A DNA stretch of 64,000 nucleotides from Acetivibrio cellulolyticus CD2 (GCF_000179595.2 NZ_JH556658.1:457303-521302), one strand, 5' to 3'. Shown: positions 35,393 to 44,099, counted from the stretch's first letter. Notes: generated from the letters alone by a model not told the origin. Numbers and translations are program-made.

Positions 35393-36322
35393 ATGACAAA
35401 ATTTAGAACCAAGTTTCAAAAAGCTTTATTTTCAATGTTTTTAATCAGTACTATTATTGTTGGAGGAATGGCTGTACCTTCAATAGTTAAAGCAGCACCA
35501 ATAAAAATAATGCCTGTCGGCGATTCTTGTACTGAAGGTATGGGAGATCCTGACATGGGCTCCTATCGTACTGAATTATATAATTTATATAAAAATGCTG
35601 GATTAGATTTTGATTTCGTCGGTTCAAACCAGCGTGGACCGAGTTCTTTACCAGATAGAGATAATGAAGGTCACTCCGGGTGGACAATACCACAGGTTGC
35701 AAGCAATATTGATAACTGGCTTAACACTCAAAATCCTGACGTAGTTTTTCTATGGATTGGAGGAAATGATATATTTCAAACTGGGAAAATAAACCCTACT
35801 GGCCTTAGCAATTTAATAGATCAGATTTTTAAAAACAAACCTAATGTGAAAATATTTGTATCTGATTATTATCCTAATCCTGATATTGTCCTGCCATATA
35901 ATGAGGCAATTCCTGGGGTAGTTCAGGAAAAGGCTAATGCAGGTAAGGCTGTTTACTTTGTTAAGTTAAGTGATATGGGCTATGTAAAAAGCACTGATAC
36001 TTCATCTGATGGACTTCACTTGAATATTGCTGGATACAAAAAGGCAGCTCAAGTTTGGTATGATAGCACAATTTCGATTTTAAGGGGTAGCACAAATACA
36101 CCAGTCCCACCAACTCCAACTGCATCCAAAATAGTAAAAGGTGATGTTGATGGAGATGGTTCAGTTACTTCAATTGATTTTGGCTATATCAGAAAATACC
36201 TTCTTGGTTTGATATCTACTTTCCCATCAGCTAATGGCATTAAAGCTGCAGACATAAATGATGATGGTGGAGTTAACTCACTTGATTTTGCTGGAGTAAG
36301 ACTTATATTGCTTGGTAAATAG
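35393..36322 (+). CDS. CE3-like SGNH carbohydrate esterase with C-terminal dockerin
   Basis: A 309-residue secreted enzyme. Signal peptide to about residue 34 (VKAAP). The SGNH hydrolase domain has the nucleophile Ser in VGDSCTEGMG, the GHSGWTI block, FLWIGGNDIFQ and the Asp-x-x-His of SSDGLHLNIAGY. The pattern fits family CE3 acetylxylan esterases. A short Pro-Thr linker leads to a type I dockerin (GDVDGDGSVTSIDFGYIRKY and ADINDDGGVNSLDFAGVRL). It should deacetylate xylan as part of the cellulosome. AGGGAGG supports the ATG. Confidence 0.9.
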   Translation: MTKFRTKFQKALFSMFLISTIIVGGMAVPSIVKAAPIKIMPVGDSCTEGMGDPDMGSYRTELYNLYKNAGLDFDFVGSNQRGPSSLPDRDNEGHSGWTIPQVASNIDNWLNTQNPDVVFLWIGGNDIFQTGKINPTGLSNLIDQIFKNKPNVKIFVSDYYPNPDIVLPYNEAIPGVVQEKANAGKAVYFVKLSDMGYVKSTDTSSDGLHLNIAGYKKAAQVWYDSTISILRGSTNTPVPPTPTASKIVKGDVDGDGSVTSIDFGYIRKYLLGLISTFPSANGIKAADINDDGGVNSLDFAGVRLILLGK

Positions 36323-36355
36323 TTAAAATACCCCTATACAGGGATATGAGTCCCT

Positions 36356-36400
36356 AAAACGGCTTTTTCTGAAACAATAGTTTCAAAAAAGCTGTTTTTT
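36356..36400 (+). terminator. Terminator after the esterase gene
   Basis: Long imperfect stem (36356-36375 with 36381-36400) ending in TTTTTT. Confidence 0.8.
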
Positions 36401-36483
36401 GTAATTTTATAATCAAGCTTTAGAATTATGAAAAAATATAATTCCGTCAAAATACAATTATTGGTGATGAGGAGGAATTTTGT

Positions 36484-37752
36484 ATGAAAAGTAAATGGAT
36501 TTTTACCACCATTTTTGTACTATTTATCTTATCGAACAGCTTAAGTTTTTCATTTGCTGCAGAACTAGGCGACCTGAATTCAGATAATAACGTAAACTCA
36601 ATAGACTTCGGTTTATATAGAAGGTGTCTGTTAGGTCTGTGCCCATTCGAAGACCCCTCAGTTGCAGACTTAGATGGAGACGGATCTGCAAACTCCATTG
36701 ATTTTGGAATTTTTAGAAAGTTCCTTTTAGGCATTATTACTGAATTTCCAGCTACTACACCAAAACCAACACCAACTCCACAATCTGGTGATGAAGATAA
36801 GATACTCATTCCACACAAATCATGGACATGTGGAATGGCGGATGGAATTCCAAAGCCGGAAAGCGGTGTACTTGCTTTTGAAATAAATATGAAACTTGAT
36901 CAGATTTATAATATGGGTAAAACACAATATGGTCAGAGACAAGTTTTTGTAATTCAAGGCGGTACTATAACAGGTTCAAAAATTTCAGGTTCTGTTATGT
37001 CAGGCGGACTAGACTTCCAGCTAGATCTTTCTAATGGTGCAATGGAAATCGAACAAATATTAGTATTTAAAACCAACGATGGTAACTACGTGTATTTCAG
37101 AAGTGCGGGAACAGCTGCAAATCAGAATGATGTGAGAATTGTACCTAATATTGAAGCTCCCAACAACGGATCATATAGCTGGATAAATTCAGGTAAATTT
37201 GCATGTCGACGTATTGTAGACACTGCTGCTAAAACAATAAAAATAAGTGTTTATGATATATCCGGTGTAACCGTTAGAGCTGATTCAACAAACTCTATTG
37301 CTGTAACTAAACCAACTGATGTTCAATATCAATCTTGGGATTTTAGGAAGGCATTCGACGAAAGAAAAGGAACATTGTTCATTACCGAAGATGTCGCACT
37401 TGCAGGTAGTCAAACTGTTGGGGCAACTAAAAATAATATAAGCAGAAATATTATTCCTATAACCGGAGGTACTGTAACCGGAAGCCTCAATGGTAAGATT
37501 ATAGCAGCCGGAGCGGATTATCAGAATACTTCAAACCCTATGACAATTGATGCAAGGTATCTTTGGCAGACTAATGATGGAGAAATTATTATTGTACGAA
37601 ACGCAGGCCAATTTGGGTCACTTGTGCCTACATTTGAAGTTCGTGCAGATAGTAAATATTCATATCTGAACAGCAAATTATATTTGAGTTCAGACCCAGG
37701 TATGGGATCAGGTGGCGGTGTTAAAATTTCGTTTTATGAAAGCACAAAGTAA
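36484..37752 (+). CDS. N-terminal dockerin with tandem DUF3237-like domains
   Basis: A 422-residue secreted protein. Signal peptide to about residue 27 (SFAAE), immediately followed by a type I dockerin (GDLNSDNNVNSIDFGLYRRC and ADLDGDGSANSIDFGIFRKF), a short Thr-Pro linker (about 92-105), and two homologous beta-rich units. The second unit (NIIPITGGTVTGSLNGKII..GADYQ, TIDARYLWQTNDGEIIIVRNAG, YSYLNSKLYLSS) matches DUF3237; the first (VFVIQGGTITGSKISGSV) has the same plan. DUF3237 has no established activity. Dockerin placement at the N-terminus is less usual. It probably shares regulation with the esterase, though a terminator separates them. Confidence 0.8.
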   Translation: MKSKWIFTTIFVLFILSNSLSFSFAAELGDLNSDNNVNSIDFGLYRRCLLGLCPFEDPSVADLDGDGSANSIDFGIFRKFLLGIITEFPATTPKPTPTPQSGDEDKILIPHKSWTCGMADGIPKPESGVLAFEINMKLDQIYNMGKTQYGQRQVFVIQGGTITGSKISGSVMSGGLDFQLDLSNGAMEIEQILVFKTNDGNYVYFRSAGTAANQNDVRIVPNIEAPNNGSYSWINSGKFACRRIVDTAAKTIKISVYDISGVTVRADSTNSIAVTKPTDVQYQSWDFRKAFDERKGTLFITEDVALAGSQTVGATKNNISRNIIPITGGTVTGSLNGKIIAAGADYQNTSNPMTIDARYLWQTNDGEIIIVRNAGQFGSLVPTFEVRADSKYSYLNSKLYLSSDPGMGSGGGVKISFYESTK

Positions 37753-37775
37753 TAACGTAAACCTTATAGCTTAAA

Positions 37776-37816
37776 AAAACAGCTTTTCTGAAACTAAATT
37801 TCAGGAAAGCTGTTTT
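37776..37816 (+). terminator. Terminator after the dockerin-DUF3237 gene
   Basis: An 18-bp stem with one G-T pair (37776-37793 with 37799-37816), ending in a T run within the stem's right arm. Confidence 0.75.
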
Positions 37817-37821
37817 ACTAT

Positions 37822-37986
37822 CCCCATGATAAAATAAACATGGTTCCAAATCTAGCATGGTTTTGTTATAATTGTCTAAAGATAGTACAAAGTGGAGAGA
37901 TACCACAAGGAATAAACTCAAAAATAAAATCAAAGATTCTTAAATACCGGAAAAAGCTTAAAGTTTTAAACTGAAGCATTTTGCTA
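37822..37986 (+). repeat. 165-bp direct repeat, copy B (intron-protein 3' end)
   Basis: Matches 30211-30375 along its whole length with scattered substitutions. In copy B the frame still reads NLAWFCYNCLKIVQSGEIPQG, but everything upstream of CCCC at 37822 is unrelated, so only the terminal segment was duplicated. It precedes the DUF3788 gene by 80 bases. Confidence 0.9.
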
Positions 37987-38065
37987 ATTCTAAGATTCTT
38001 AATGGATTTGCTGCAAATGGAATGATTTTACATGATATAGCATTTTAAAGAGGAGATAATTGAGT

Positions 38066-38500
38066 ATGGAACCGCAAAGAATGTTAGATAAAACAAGAAA
38101 ACCGCATTATGAAAATATATTAGATTATATTGGTGAAAATGCAAAAGTACTCTGGGTAAGGATTAATGAATTTATAGAAGAGAATTATGACTACATACCA
38201 GAATTGAAATTTGCTGGAATAAACTATGGCTGGGAATACAAATATCGGCGAAGTAACAAGAGCTTATGTGCGTTATACCCTGAAAGAAATGCATTTACAA
38301 TTCTTATTGTATTGGGTAAGAAAGAAGTTGAAATGTTTCAAGATGATATTTCTCGATTTGGAGCCAAGACTGTCGAGATTTTTAATGAAACAAAACAATT
38401 TCACGACGGAAAGTGGTTATGGATAAGAGTTGGAGATGAAAATGATGTTGAAGACATAATAAAGCTTTTGAAAATTAAAAAGAAGCCAATGAAAAAGTAA
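38066..38500 (+). CDS. DUF3788 family protein
   Basis: A 144-residue cytoplasmic protein. The pattern PELKFAGINYGWEYKYRRSNKSLCALYPERNAFTILIVLGKKE matches DUF3788, a family of small proteins in Firmicutes accessory regions without assigned function, possibly with a YdhG-like fold. ATG at 38066 is chosen because AGAGGAG is ten bases upstream. Confidence 0.7.
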   Translation: MEPQRMLDKTRKPHYENILDYIGENAKVLWVRINEFIEENYDYIPELKFAGINYGWEYKYRRSNKSLCALYPERNAFTILIVLGKKEVEMFQDDISRFGAKTVEIFNETKQFHDGKWLWIRVGDENDVEDIIKLLKIKKKPMKK

Positions 38501-38543
38501 ACAGTTTGAAATAGTAAACTCCAGTTGGGATTTAAGGGGCGAC

Positions 38544-38620
38544 CATCATTGTTATGATTGTTTAAAGGTAGTAAAAAGTGGAAGTATACCTGGAAATGCA
38601 ACATCGAAAATTGGTTAAGA
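38544..38620 (+). repeat. Degenerate intron-protein 3' fragment, copy C
   Basis: Reads HHCYDCLKVVKSGSIPG in frame, a diverged version of CYNCLKIVQSGEIPQG from copy A, and ends about 20 bases before the Lgt-like gene. Confidence 0.7.
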
Positions 38621-38639
38621 TATTTAAGGAGGTAGAGAT

Positions 38640-39404
38640 TTGCATCCGGAATTATTTAAATGTGGTCCAGTTAATATTAATAGTTATGGATTTATGATAG
38701 CAATAGGTTTTTTGTTTGCTATAGTGCTCGCAACATACAGAGCGAAGAAATTAGGTTTAAAGGAAGACATAGTTTTTAATCTTGGGTTATTCTGTATAAT
38801 CGGTGGTTTTGCAGGTGCGAAAATATTATTTATTATTATAGAAATTCAAAATATTTTTGAGAACCCTGCCATATTAATGAATATATCAAGTGGCTTTGTA
38901 GTCTTTGGTGGCATTATCGGGGGAGTACTCACAGGTTACATATATAGTAAGATAAAAAAAGTTGATTTCATGGGATATTTTGATTTAACAGCGCCATCGA
39001 TTGCACTAGCGCAAGGGTTTGGTAGGTTAGGATGTTTTTTCGCGGGTTGTTGTTATGGAAGAGAAACAAATTGGTTTTTGGGAATTATTTTTAAAGATTC
39101 TCTTTATGCGCCTAACGGGGTCAAAGTAATACCAACCCAGCTTATTTCAAGCGTAGGAGATTTTTTAATAGCAATTATACTCTTAGTATATGCAAAAAGG
39201 AAAAAAGATAAGGGCAAAATTGCTGGGCTATATTTAATATTATATAGTGTAGGAAGATTTTTTATTGAAATCTTAAGAAATGACCCAAGAGGTTTTATAG
39301 GAATTTTAACTACATCACAGCTTATTTCTATATTTACACTCACTATAGGATTGTGCTTTTATAACTTAAGTAAAATATTAAGGTATAGGTGTATTTATGA
39401 ATGA
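38640..39404 (+). CDS. Lgt-like prolipoprotein diacylglyceryl transferase
   Basis: A 254-residue membrane protein with about seven transmembrane helices. The Lgt core GFGRLGCFFAGCCYGRETNW is a variant of the usual signature with Cys in place of Asn, found in many clostridial Lgt-like paralogues. The N-terminal INSYGFMIAIGF and GRFFIEILRNDPRG are conserved. Lgt moves diacylglycerol to the lipobox Cys of prelipoproteins. The start is TTG, with AAGGAGG seven bases upstream. Given its location in an accessory region it may be a second, specialised Lgt. Its end overlaps the kinase gene by eight bases. Confidence 0.8.
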   Translation: MHPELFKCGPVNINSYGFMIAIGFLFAIVLATYRAKKLGLKEDIVFNLGLFCIIGGFAGAKILFIIIEIQNIFENPAILMNISSGFVVFGGIIGGVLTGYIYSKIKKVDFMGYFDLTAPSIALAQGFGRLGCFFAGCCYGRETNWFLGIIFKDSLYAPNGVKVIPTQLISSVGDFLIAIILLVYAKRKKDKGKIAGLYLILYSVGRFFIEILRNDPRGFIGILTTSQLISIFTLTIGLCFYNLSKILRYRCIYE

Positions 39405-40197
39405 AAATGAGGAGATTTTGGACGGTGGAAATTTAAATGAAGTTACCCGGATCAAGGATACAGTGAGAAGACCATTAAAAACTTGGAGCCCAACTATACA
39501 TAAGCTTTTGATACATCTGGAAAATAATAATTTTGATAAAGCTCCTAAATTTTATGGCATCGATGAAAATAATCGCGAAATATTATCATTTATTCATGGA
39601 GAAACAGCAGTAGAATTTCCACGTGTAAAACCGTATATGATAACTGATGAGGTTCTTGTAGATATTGCTATAATTTTAAGAAAGTTTCACGATTTATCAA
39701 TTTCTTTTGAAAGAGGCATAAATGACATATGGATGATATCATATCCGGGGGATTTGCCGATAGAGGTTATTTGTCACAATGATTGTGCACCATACAATGT
39801 AGTATTCTCGAATGGGAAAATTAACGGAATAATTGACTTTGATACTGCTTGTCCAGGGCCACGCATATGGGATATTGCTTATACATTGTATACATTTGTA
39901 CCACTGGGCAGATATGTTTTTGAACCAGTTGGTGACGGTTTAGTGAATTATAATTCAATCAAACATGCAGATATTCGAATGAAAAGAATAGCATTGTTTT
40001 TTAATGCTTATGGTATAAACAAACCAATAGATATTATAAAACAAATTGTACTTAGACTGGAGAGCTTATGTAAAACAATGGTTACTAAAGCAAACGAAGG
40101 TGATGAGGCATTTAAAAAAATGATAAATGAAGGACATCTTTTACACTATCAAAAAGAAATTGAATTTATAAAATCATATGGAAATGAATGGGTTTAA
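39397..40197 (+). CDS. Aminoglycoside phosphotransferase-family kinase
   Basis: A 266-residue APH-fold kinase. Catalytic loop Asp in VICHNDCAPYNVVF (HNDxxxxN) and metal-binding Asp in IIDFDTACPGPRIWDIAY. The N-lobe (NNFDKAPKFYGIDENNREILSFIHGE) fits the family. Such genes are often annotated as resistance determinants, but most phosphorylate other small alcohols or amines, so resistance is not claimed. It overlaps the Lgt-like gene, implying co-transcription. Confidence 0.85.
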   Translation: MNENEEILDGGNLNEVTRIKDTVRRPLKTWSPTIHKLLIHLENNNFDKAPKFYGIDENNREILSFIHGETAVEFPRVKPYMITDEVLVDIAIILRKFHDLSISFERGINDIWMISYPGDLPIEVICHNDCAPYNVVFSNGKINGIIDFDTACPGPRIWDIAYTLYTFVPLGRYVFEPVGDGLVNYNSIKHADIRMKRIALFFNAYGINKPIDIIKQIVLRLESLCKTMVTKANEGDEAFKKMINEGHLLHYQKEIEFIKSYGNEWV

Positions 40198-40354
40198 CAG
40201 TCCTGTCCTGGGCGAAGAAATACAATAGAAAAACGCCTTGTGCGGTTAGTGGAAAATGTGAGGATTGTATTTCACCAGAGTGTTTATGTTCCGTTACAAC
40301 GTCCCCTTGCTGCCTAGGTTCAAGAAAAAAATAATTAAAGGGGCTGACTCAAAA

Positions 40355-40768
40355 ATGATATTTGAAGATCTGAAATTGCTATTGCAAAGGTTTCCTAAGT
40401 TGATGGTTACTTTTACGGAACTAATGAATGAGGGATATAGTGTCATTGATATTACAATGAATGCGAACAGCAAGACTCTTTTAAATTCACAGGAAGTAAG
40501 ACTTATTTGTGAAAAAAGCACAGGAAAGAGAATTTTACTTACAAGTTTTATATTTAGCAAAGAGAATAAGGAAACAGTTTTTCAATACGAGTTACCAGAT
40601 AAAGGTAAGGAACTTTGCCCAGGTATTTATTTAAACGCGGATGTAATAAAAAATAAGACTTTTAAAAAGAAGTTTTTAGGTGGATATCAAGAAGAGGAAG
40701 TTGATGAATTTCTTGACATTGTTATTGCTGATTATAATTACATTTTTGAAAAAATAATTAAGAAATAG
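40355..40768 (+). CDS. Hypothetical protein with C-terminal DivIVA-like motif
   Basis: A 137-residue protein. Residues about 1-95 match no family I know. The last 40 residues (NKTFKKKFLGGYQEEEVDEFLDIVIADYNYIFEKI) reproduce the DivIVA/GpsB N-terminal motif (F-x-x-x-LGGY-x-x-EVDEFLD), which normally opens those proteins and binds curved membrane. Here it is at the C-terminus. The start at 40355 follows AAAGGGG at about 11 bases; the frame is open to 40265. Confidence 0.6.
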   Translation: MIFEDLKLLLQRFPKLMVTFTELMNEGYSVIDITMNANSKTLLNSQEVRLICEKSTGKRILLTSFIFSKENKETVFQYELPDKGKELCPGIYLNADVIKNKTFKKKFLGGYQEEEVDEFLDIVIADYNYIFEKIIKK

Positions 40769-40847
40769 GCAGATCAGTGATGAATAAAGGGGGACCGGTT
40801 CAGGAACGTTAGATACCTATGACAACATAAAATCGGGCGCACACCGT

Positions 40848-40863
40848 CCAATACGTTGGACTG
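40848..40863. repeat. Short hairpin upstream of an acetyltransferase gene
   Basis: GTCCAA/TTGGAC stem with a four-base loop, in a slightly GC-richer spacer (40769-40912) that also holds CGGGCGCACACCG. It is one of several hairpin-bearing spacers between modules of this region. Confidence 0.5.
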
Positions 40864-40912
40864 ATTGATAGGGAAGGGTTTTGAAAATTTTATAAAAGTG
40901 AGGTGTCATAAT

Positions 40913-41452
40913 ATGACTATAATAGAAACCGACAGATTAAAAATAAGGAGATTTTCTTGCGAGGATTGGAAGGATTTATATGAATATCTTTCTAAAGAAC
41001 AAGTAGTAAGATATGAGCCATATGGTATTTATACCAAAGAAGATTGTATAAATGAAGCCGCTAAACGTTCATTAAATGAAGCTTTTTGGGCTGTATGCTT
41101 AAAAGAAAGTAATAAATTGATAGGTAATATTTATTTTAATCAACAGGATCCAAAAGAATTTTCAAATTGGGAAATTGGATACGTTTTTAATCCTCAGTAT
41201 TATGGTAATGGCTACGCTACAGAAAGTTGCAAAGCAGTTATCGATTATGGATTCAAAAAGTTGAAGGCGCGTAGAATAGTTGCTATGTGTAATCCGGAAA
41301 ATGCATCATCATGGAAGTTATTAGAACGCTTAAAGATGAGGCGAGAGGGACATTTACTTAAAAATATATTTTTTAAACAGAATGAGAAAGGTGAATCCAT
41401 TTGGATTGATACATATGAGTATGCAATCTTAGAAGATGAGTGGAGGGGTTGA
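40913..41452 (+). CDS. RimJ/RimL-type GNAT acetyltransferase
   Basis: A 179-residue protein starting MTIIETDRLKIRRFSCEDW, with EIGYVFNPQYYGNGYATESCKAVIDYGF (acetyl-CoA loop) and CNPENASSWKLLERLKMRREG. These are hallmarks of RimJ/RimL-like acetyltransferases, which modify protein N-termini or small molecules. GAGGTG precedes the ATG at 40913. Confidence 0.88.
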   Translation: MTIIETDRLKIRRFSCEDWKDLYEYLSKEQVVRYEPYGIYTKEDCINEAAKRSLNEAFWAVCLKESNKLIGNIYFNQQDPKEFSNWEIGYVFNPQYYGNGYATESCKAVIDYGFKKLKARRIVAMCNPENASSWKLLERLKMRREGHLLKNIFFKQNEKGESIWIDTYEYAILEDEWRG

Positions 41453-41906
41453 CATGAACAGAGTTGCCATTATTACTGGATCAACTGAAATGAGGCGGAT
41501 AGCGTGCCCATCCATAAGCATGATTTGCTGGGAATGAGCTTTGCAGGTTATAAAATTAGAATTGTATTGGAGGAAACAACTTATGAGAACGTGGAGAGAT
41601 AAATACATTAAGAAGTATGAATAGTAATTAAGATCCTGTTCAGGTGCGCCGTGAAGACAAACTGTCAAGTGAAATTGACTTTGGGTTTGCCGCGTCCTGC
41701 GGCGAGTTCTAAAGAAAGGCTCCAAATTTGGCATGGTCTTGTCATAATTGTCTAAAGATAGTAGCGAATTTGGTACATCAGGATTAAAATAAATTTTCAA
41801 ATATATTGTTGTTCTGTTATAATTATCTAAAGGTTATATAAAGTGGGGATGTGCCATAAGGAATAAACCCAAAAATGATATCGAAGATTTTGAGGAGTGG
41901 AGATTA
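41453..41906. other. Spacer with gene scraps, GC-rich hairpin and two intron-protein fragments
   Basis: At 41454 a frame starts MNRVAIITGST, exactly like the beginning of a short-chain dehydrogenase, and breaks off after about 12 codons. A GCCGCGTCCTGCGGC hairpin lies at 41689-41703. Copies D (41721-41764) and E (41808-41892) of the intron-protein 3' fragment follow, E ending 14 bases before the next gene. No intact gene is present. Confidence 0.6.
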
Positions 41907-42254
41907 ATGGTAAAAGTAAATGGTTATGAATTGGTATGTCCTATCTGCAAGGGGAAAAATTTTGAGAAAAGAAGTAGCCTACTTAATTCGAGAGGGATGG
42001 CGTTTCTAGGTCTCGATTGGGCAAGTCAAAGTGCATTAAACTACATATGTGATACTTGTGGCTATATCCAATGGTTTATTGATGATGGACGAGAATATAT
42101 AGAAACTTACTATGAGGAAAAGAAAATTGAGACACAGGATTTGCCTTTAGATTACGAAACTTCAGAAGCAGAAAAGGATGAATGTCCGATTTGTTTTAGT
42201 AAACGGGATGTAAATCAGAAAGAATGTACAAATTGTGGACATAGTTTTGAATAA
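41907..42254 (+). CDS. Double zinc-ribbon protein
   Basis: A 115-residue protein with an N-terminal CPxC...CDTCG zinc ribbon (Cys pairs at about 11/14 and 51/54) and a second CPIC...CTNCG pair at the C-terminus. Between them is an acidic segment. Nucleic acid binding or a protein-protein role are both possible. GAGGAGTGGAG precedes the ATG. It is the last gene of the one-directional series before the IS110 element. Confidence 0.7.
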   Translation: MVKVNGYELVCPICKGKNFEKRSSLLNSRGMAFLGLDWASQSALNYICDTCGYIQWFIDDGREYIETYYEEKKIETQDLPLDYETSEAEKDECPICFSKRDVNQKECTNCGHSFE

Positions 42255-42496
42255 ATGCTTTTTGATTACTGATAAAAATTAAGTCTAAAGTTCCGTATCT
42301 GTAATGAAACTATTAAATTGATTAATACTCATAAAATAAAACCAAAAGTCCAGCGGTAAAATGTCAATACCAAATTGGAAATAAATTTAGAAATATTGAT
42401 GATATTTTACCGGTTTTGAGCATAAAAAGGCATCACCTATTAAGCCTACCAAAGTAAGTTTGTAAATATGGTAGGATATGGTTAACCAAATGGAAA
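42255..42496. other. Spacer downstream of the IS110 transposase
   Basis: An inverted repeat pairs GGTAAAAT..TCAATA (42354-42368) with TATTGA..ATTTTACC (about 42396-42413). It probably belongs to the flank or right end of the IS110 element. No gene is seen. Confidence 0.45.
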
Positions 42497-43729
42497 TTAA
42501 TCTCCTTTTGGTGGAATATAAAGTCGATTGCTATGCAGCAGTGCATAGACAAGTCGAACGAATTTTCTGGCAGTTAATGCAAGTGCCCTTTTATGAGCTG
42601 TTTTTGGGGTTTGGCTATATTTTAATTCATAGAAGCGTTTTAACTCGTGATCGTGCAATCTCACTTTGTTAGTTGCTTCCATGAAGTAGTAACGCAAATA
42701 ACGGTTACCAAACTTAATTAATTTAGTATTTGAAGCCGTAAAGTTTCCTGATTGGTGTTTTGTCCAGGAAATACCCGCAAATTTAGCTAATGCAGCATGA
42801 TCTTTGAAACGATGAATATCACCAATTTCTGCTATTATTCCGGCAGAGTATACAGGGCCGATTCCTTTGATAGAGGTTAAAGGATTAGGAATAAGTTTAA
42901 TTTGTTCCTCAATAGCCTTATCAAAGATTTTGAGCTGTTCCTTATAAGCTTTTATAGCCGAAAAAGACACAGCAAGTACCTGATTTACTGAATGAGTAAC
43001 CGTTTTGGGAAGACGGTATGAACTTCTTGCAGCTTTCTGAAGAGTGGCTGCAATTTCATCAGGATTATCAAAGCGGCCCTTACCTTTTTTGCTGATAAAG
43101 TCAACCAGTTCTTCAATTGGCATATACGAAATTTCATCAACAGAAAAGAATTCTTCAATAATGCTGCTGGATGTAGCACCAAATGTATCTGAAAATATCT
43201 TTTCTTGGGCAAGAGAAGAAAATTTCAGAAACAAATTATTAAGGAACCAGTTTTTCTCTCTTGAAAGGTTTTGAACAGTATGAAATCTAGCTCGCGTAAG
43301 CTTTTGCAATGCTTTATATCTTTCGTCCATGTAGACCTCCTTGTTTATACGACCAAAACGCAGATGTTCTGCTATAATCCAGGCATCTATATCATCGGTT
43401 TTTGGAAGGTCAGGATACATTGCTTTAAACTTGTTAACCTGTGTGGGATTAAGAACATGTATTTTAGTATTAAATCTATTTACAGAGGTATCTTGTTTTA
43501 AGAAATAAACAAGAGGATCACCATAGACAGAAGTAGATTCAAGACCAATAGTGATTGAGTCAAAGTTGTTTTTTTCAGCGAGTTGTGTAACTTTTTTAGA
43601 GAGAGTATTTGCACCTGGAACTGAGTTTAAAACAACAAATTTAGCAAGACTGGTTCCATCAGGATGGAGGATACGGACTTTATTGTCTTTGAGACTAACA
43701 TCAATACCCACCAACAATGAATTTGACAA
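42497..43729 (-). CDS. IS110-family transposase (DEDD/serine recombinase)
   Basis: A 410-residue transposase. The N-terminal RuvC-like DEDD domain has VGIDVSLKDN, GLESTSVYG and PKTDDIDAWIIA. The C-terminal Tnp20 domain has SIKGIGPVYSAGIIAEIGDI, AGISWTKHQSGNF with the conserved serine, and RYLRYYFMEATNKVR. The start is TTG at 43729, preceded by AAAGGTGG; the frame stays open to 43807 without a site. IS110 enzymes are guided by a bridge RNA encoded in the element's non-coding end; here the candidate is the region upstream of the start (43730-44400). Confidence 0.9.
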   Translation of the reverse strand: MSNSLLVGIDVSLKDNKVRILHPDGTSLAKFVVLNSVPGANTLSKKVTQLAEKNNFDSITIGLESTSVYGDPLVYFLKQDTSVNRFNTKIHVLNPTQVNKFKAMYPDLPKTDDIDAWIIAEHLRFGRINKEVYMDERYKALQKLTRARFHTVQNLSREKNWFLNNLFLKFSSLAQEKIFSDTFGATSSSIIEEFFSVDEISYMPIEELVDFISKKGKGRFDNPDEIAATLQKAARSSYRLPKTVTHSVNQVLAVSFSAIKAYKEQLKIFDKAIEEQIKLIPNPLTSIKGIGPVYSAGIIAEIGDIHRFKDHAALAKFAGISWTKHQSGNFTASNTKLIKFGNRYLRYYFMEATNKVRLHDHELKRFYELKYSQTPKTAHKRALALTARKFVRLVYALLHSNRLYIPPKGD

Positions 43730-43761
43730 TGAAATCACCACCTTTCTGATTAAAAATTTTG

Positions 43762-44031
43762 AGCTATTGAACTTAACTAATGCCCGTGGTACCTGACGCA
43801 TCAACATCCTCGCAATTAGAATACACCTCTTGAATCTCTATGCACGACTCCTTGAACTGCCATACAGGAGAGAGATAAAAAGAGAAAAACACCCAGCGGT
43901 TTAAAGCTAACATCAGGCCAGGGGAACTGACTTTAACAGAAGCGACATAAAAATGCCCTACAGGAGTTGAACAGAACCATCCTCAATAGCCACTATTATT
44001 GTTACACGAGCATTAGTTAAGTTCAATAGCT
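43762..44031. repeat. 22-bp perfect inverted repeat upstream of the IS110 gene
   Basis: Arms 43762-43783 and 44010-44031 are perfect reverse complements (AGCTATTGAACTTAAC...); similarity continues inward for about ten bases with mismatches. The 226 bases between hold several short hairpins and no gene. The arrangement marks a defined end segment of the element or a transcript folded by the arms. Confidence 0.85.
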
Positions 44032-44099
44032 AACAAAAATCAAATTATCAAGGAGCATTAGCTTTGAGTCAGTGCTAGAGTACAAAAAACTTTTTCAAG

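Noticed and set aside
39397..40197. Calling the APH-fold kinase an aminoglycoside resistance gene
   Set aside because: The fold covers many non-resistance kinases and nothing in the sequence identifies an aminoglycoside substrate.
40195..40262. Possible integron attC site after the kinase gene (GTTTAAC ... GTTAGTG)
   Set aside because: The left core fits but the right core breaks the GTTRRRY consensus, and the internal pairing is poor, so no attC feature is claimed.
42478..42672. 64-codon plus-strand frame at the end of the IS110 gene
   Set aside because: Antisense to the transposase and without supporting signals.
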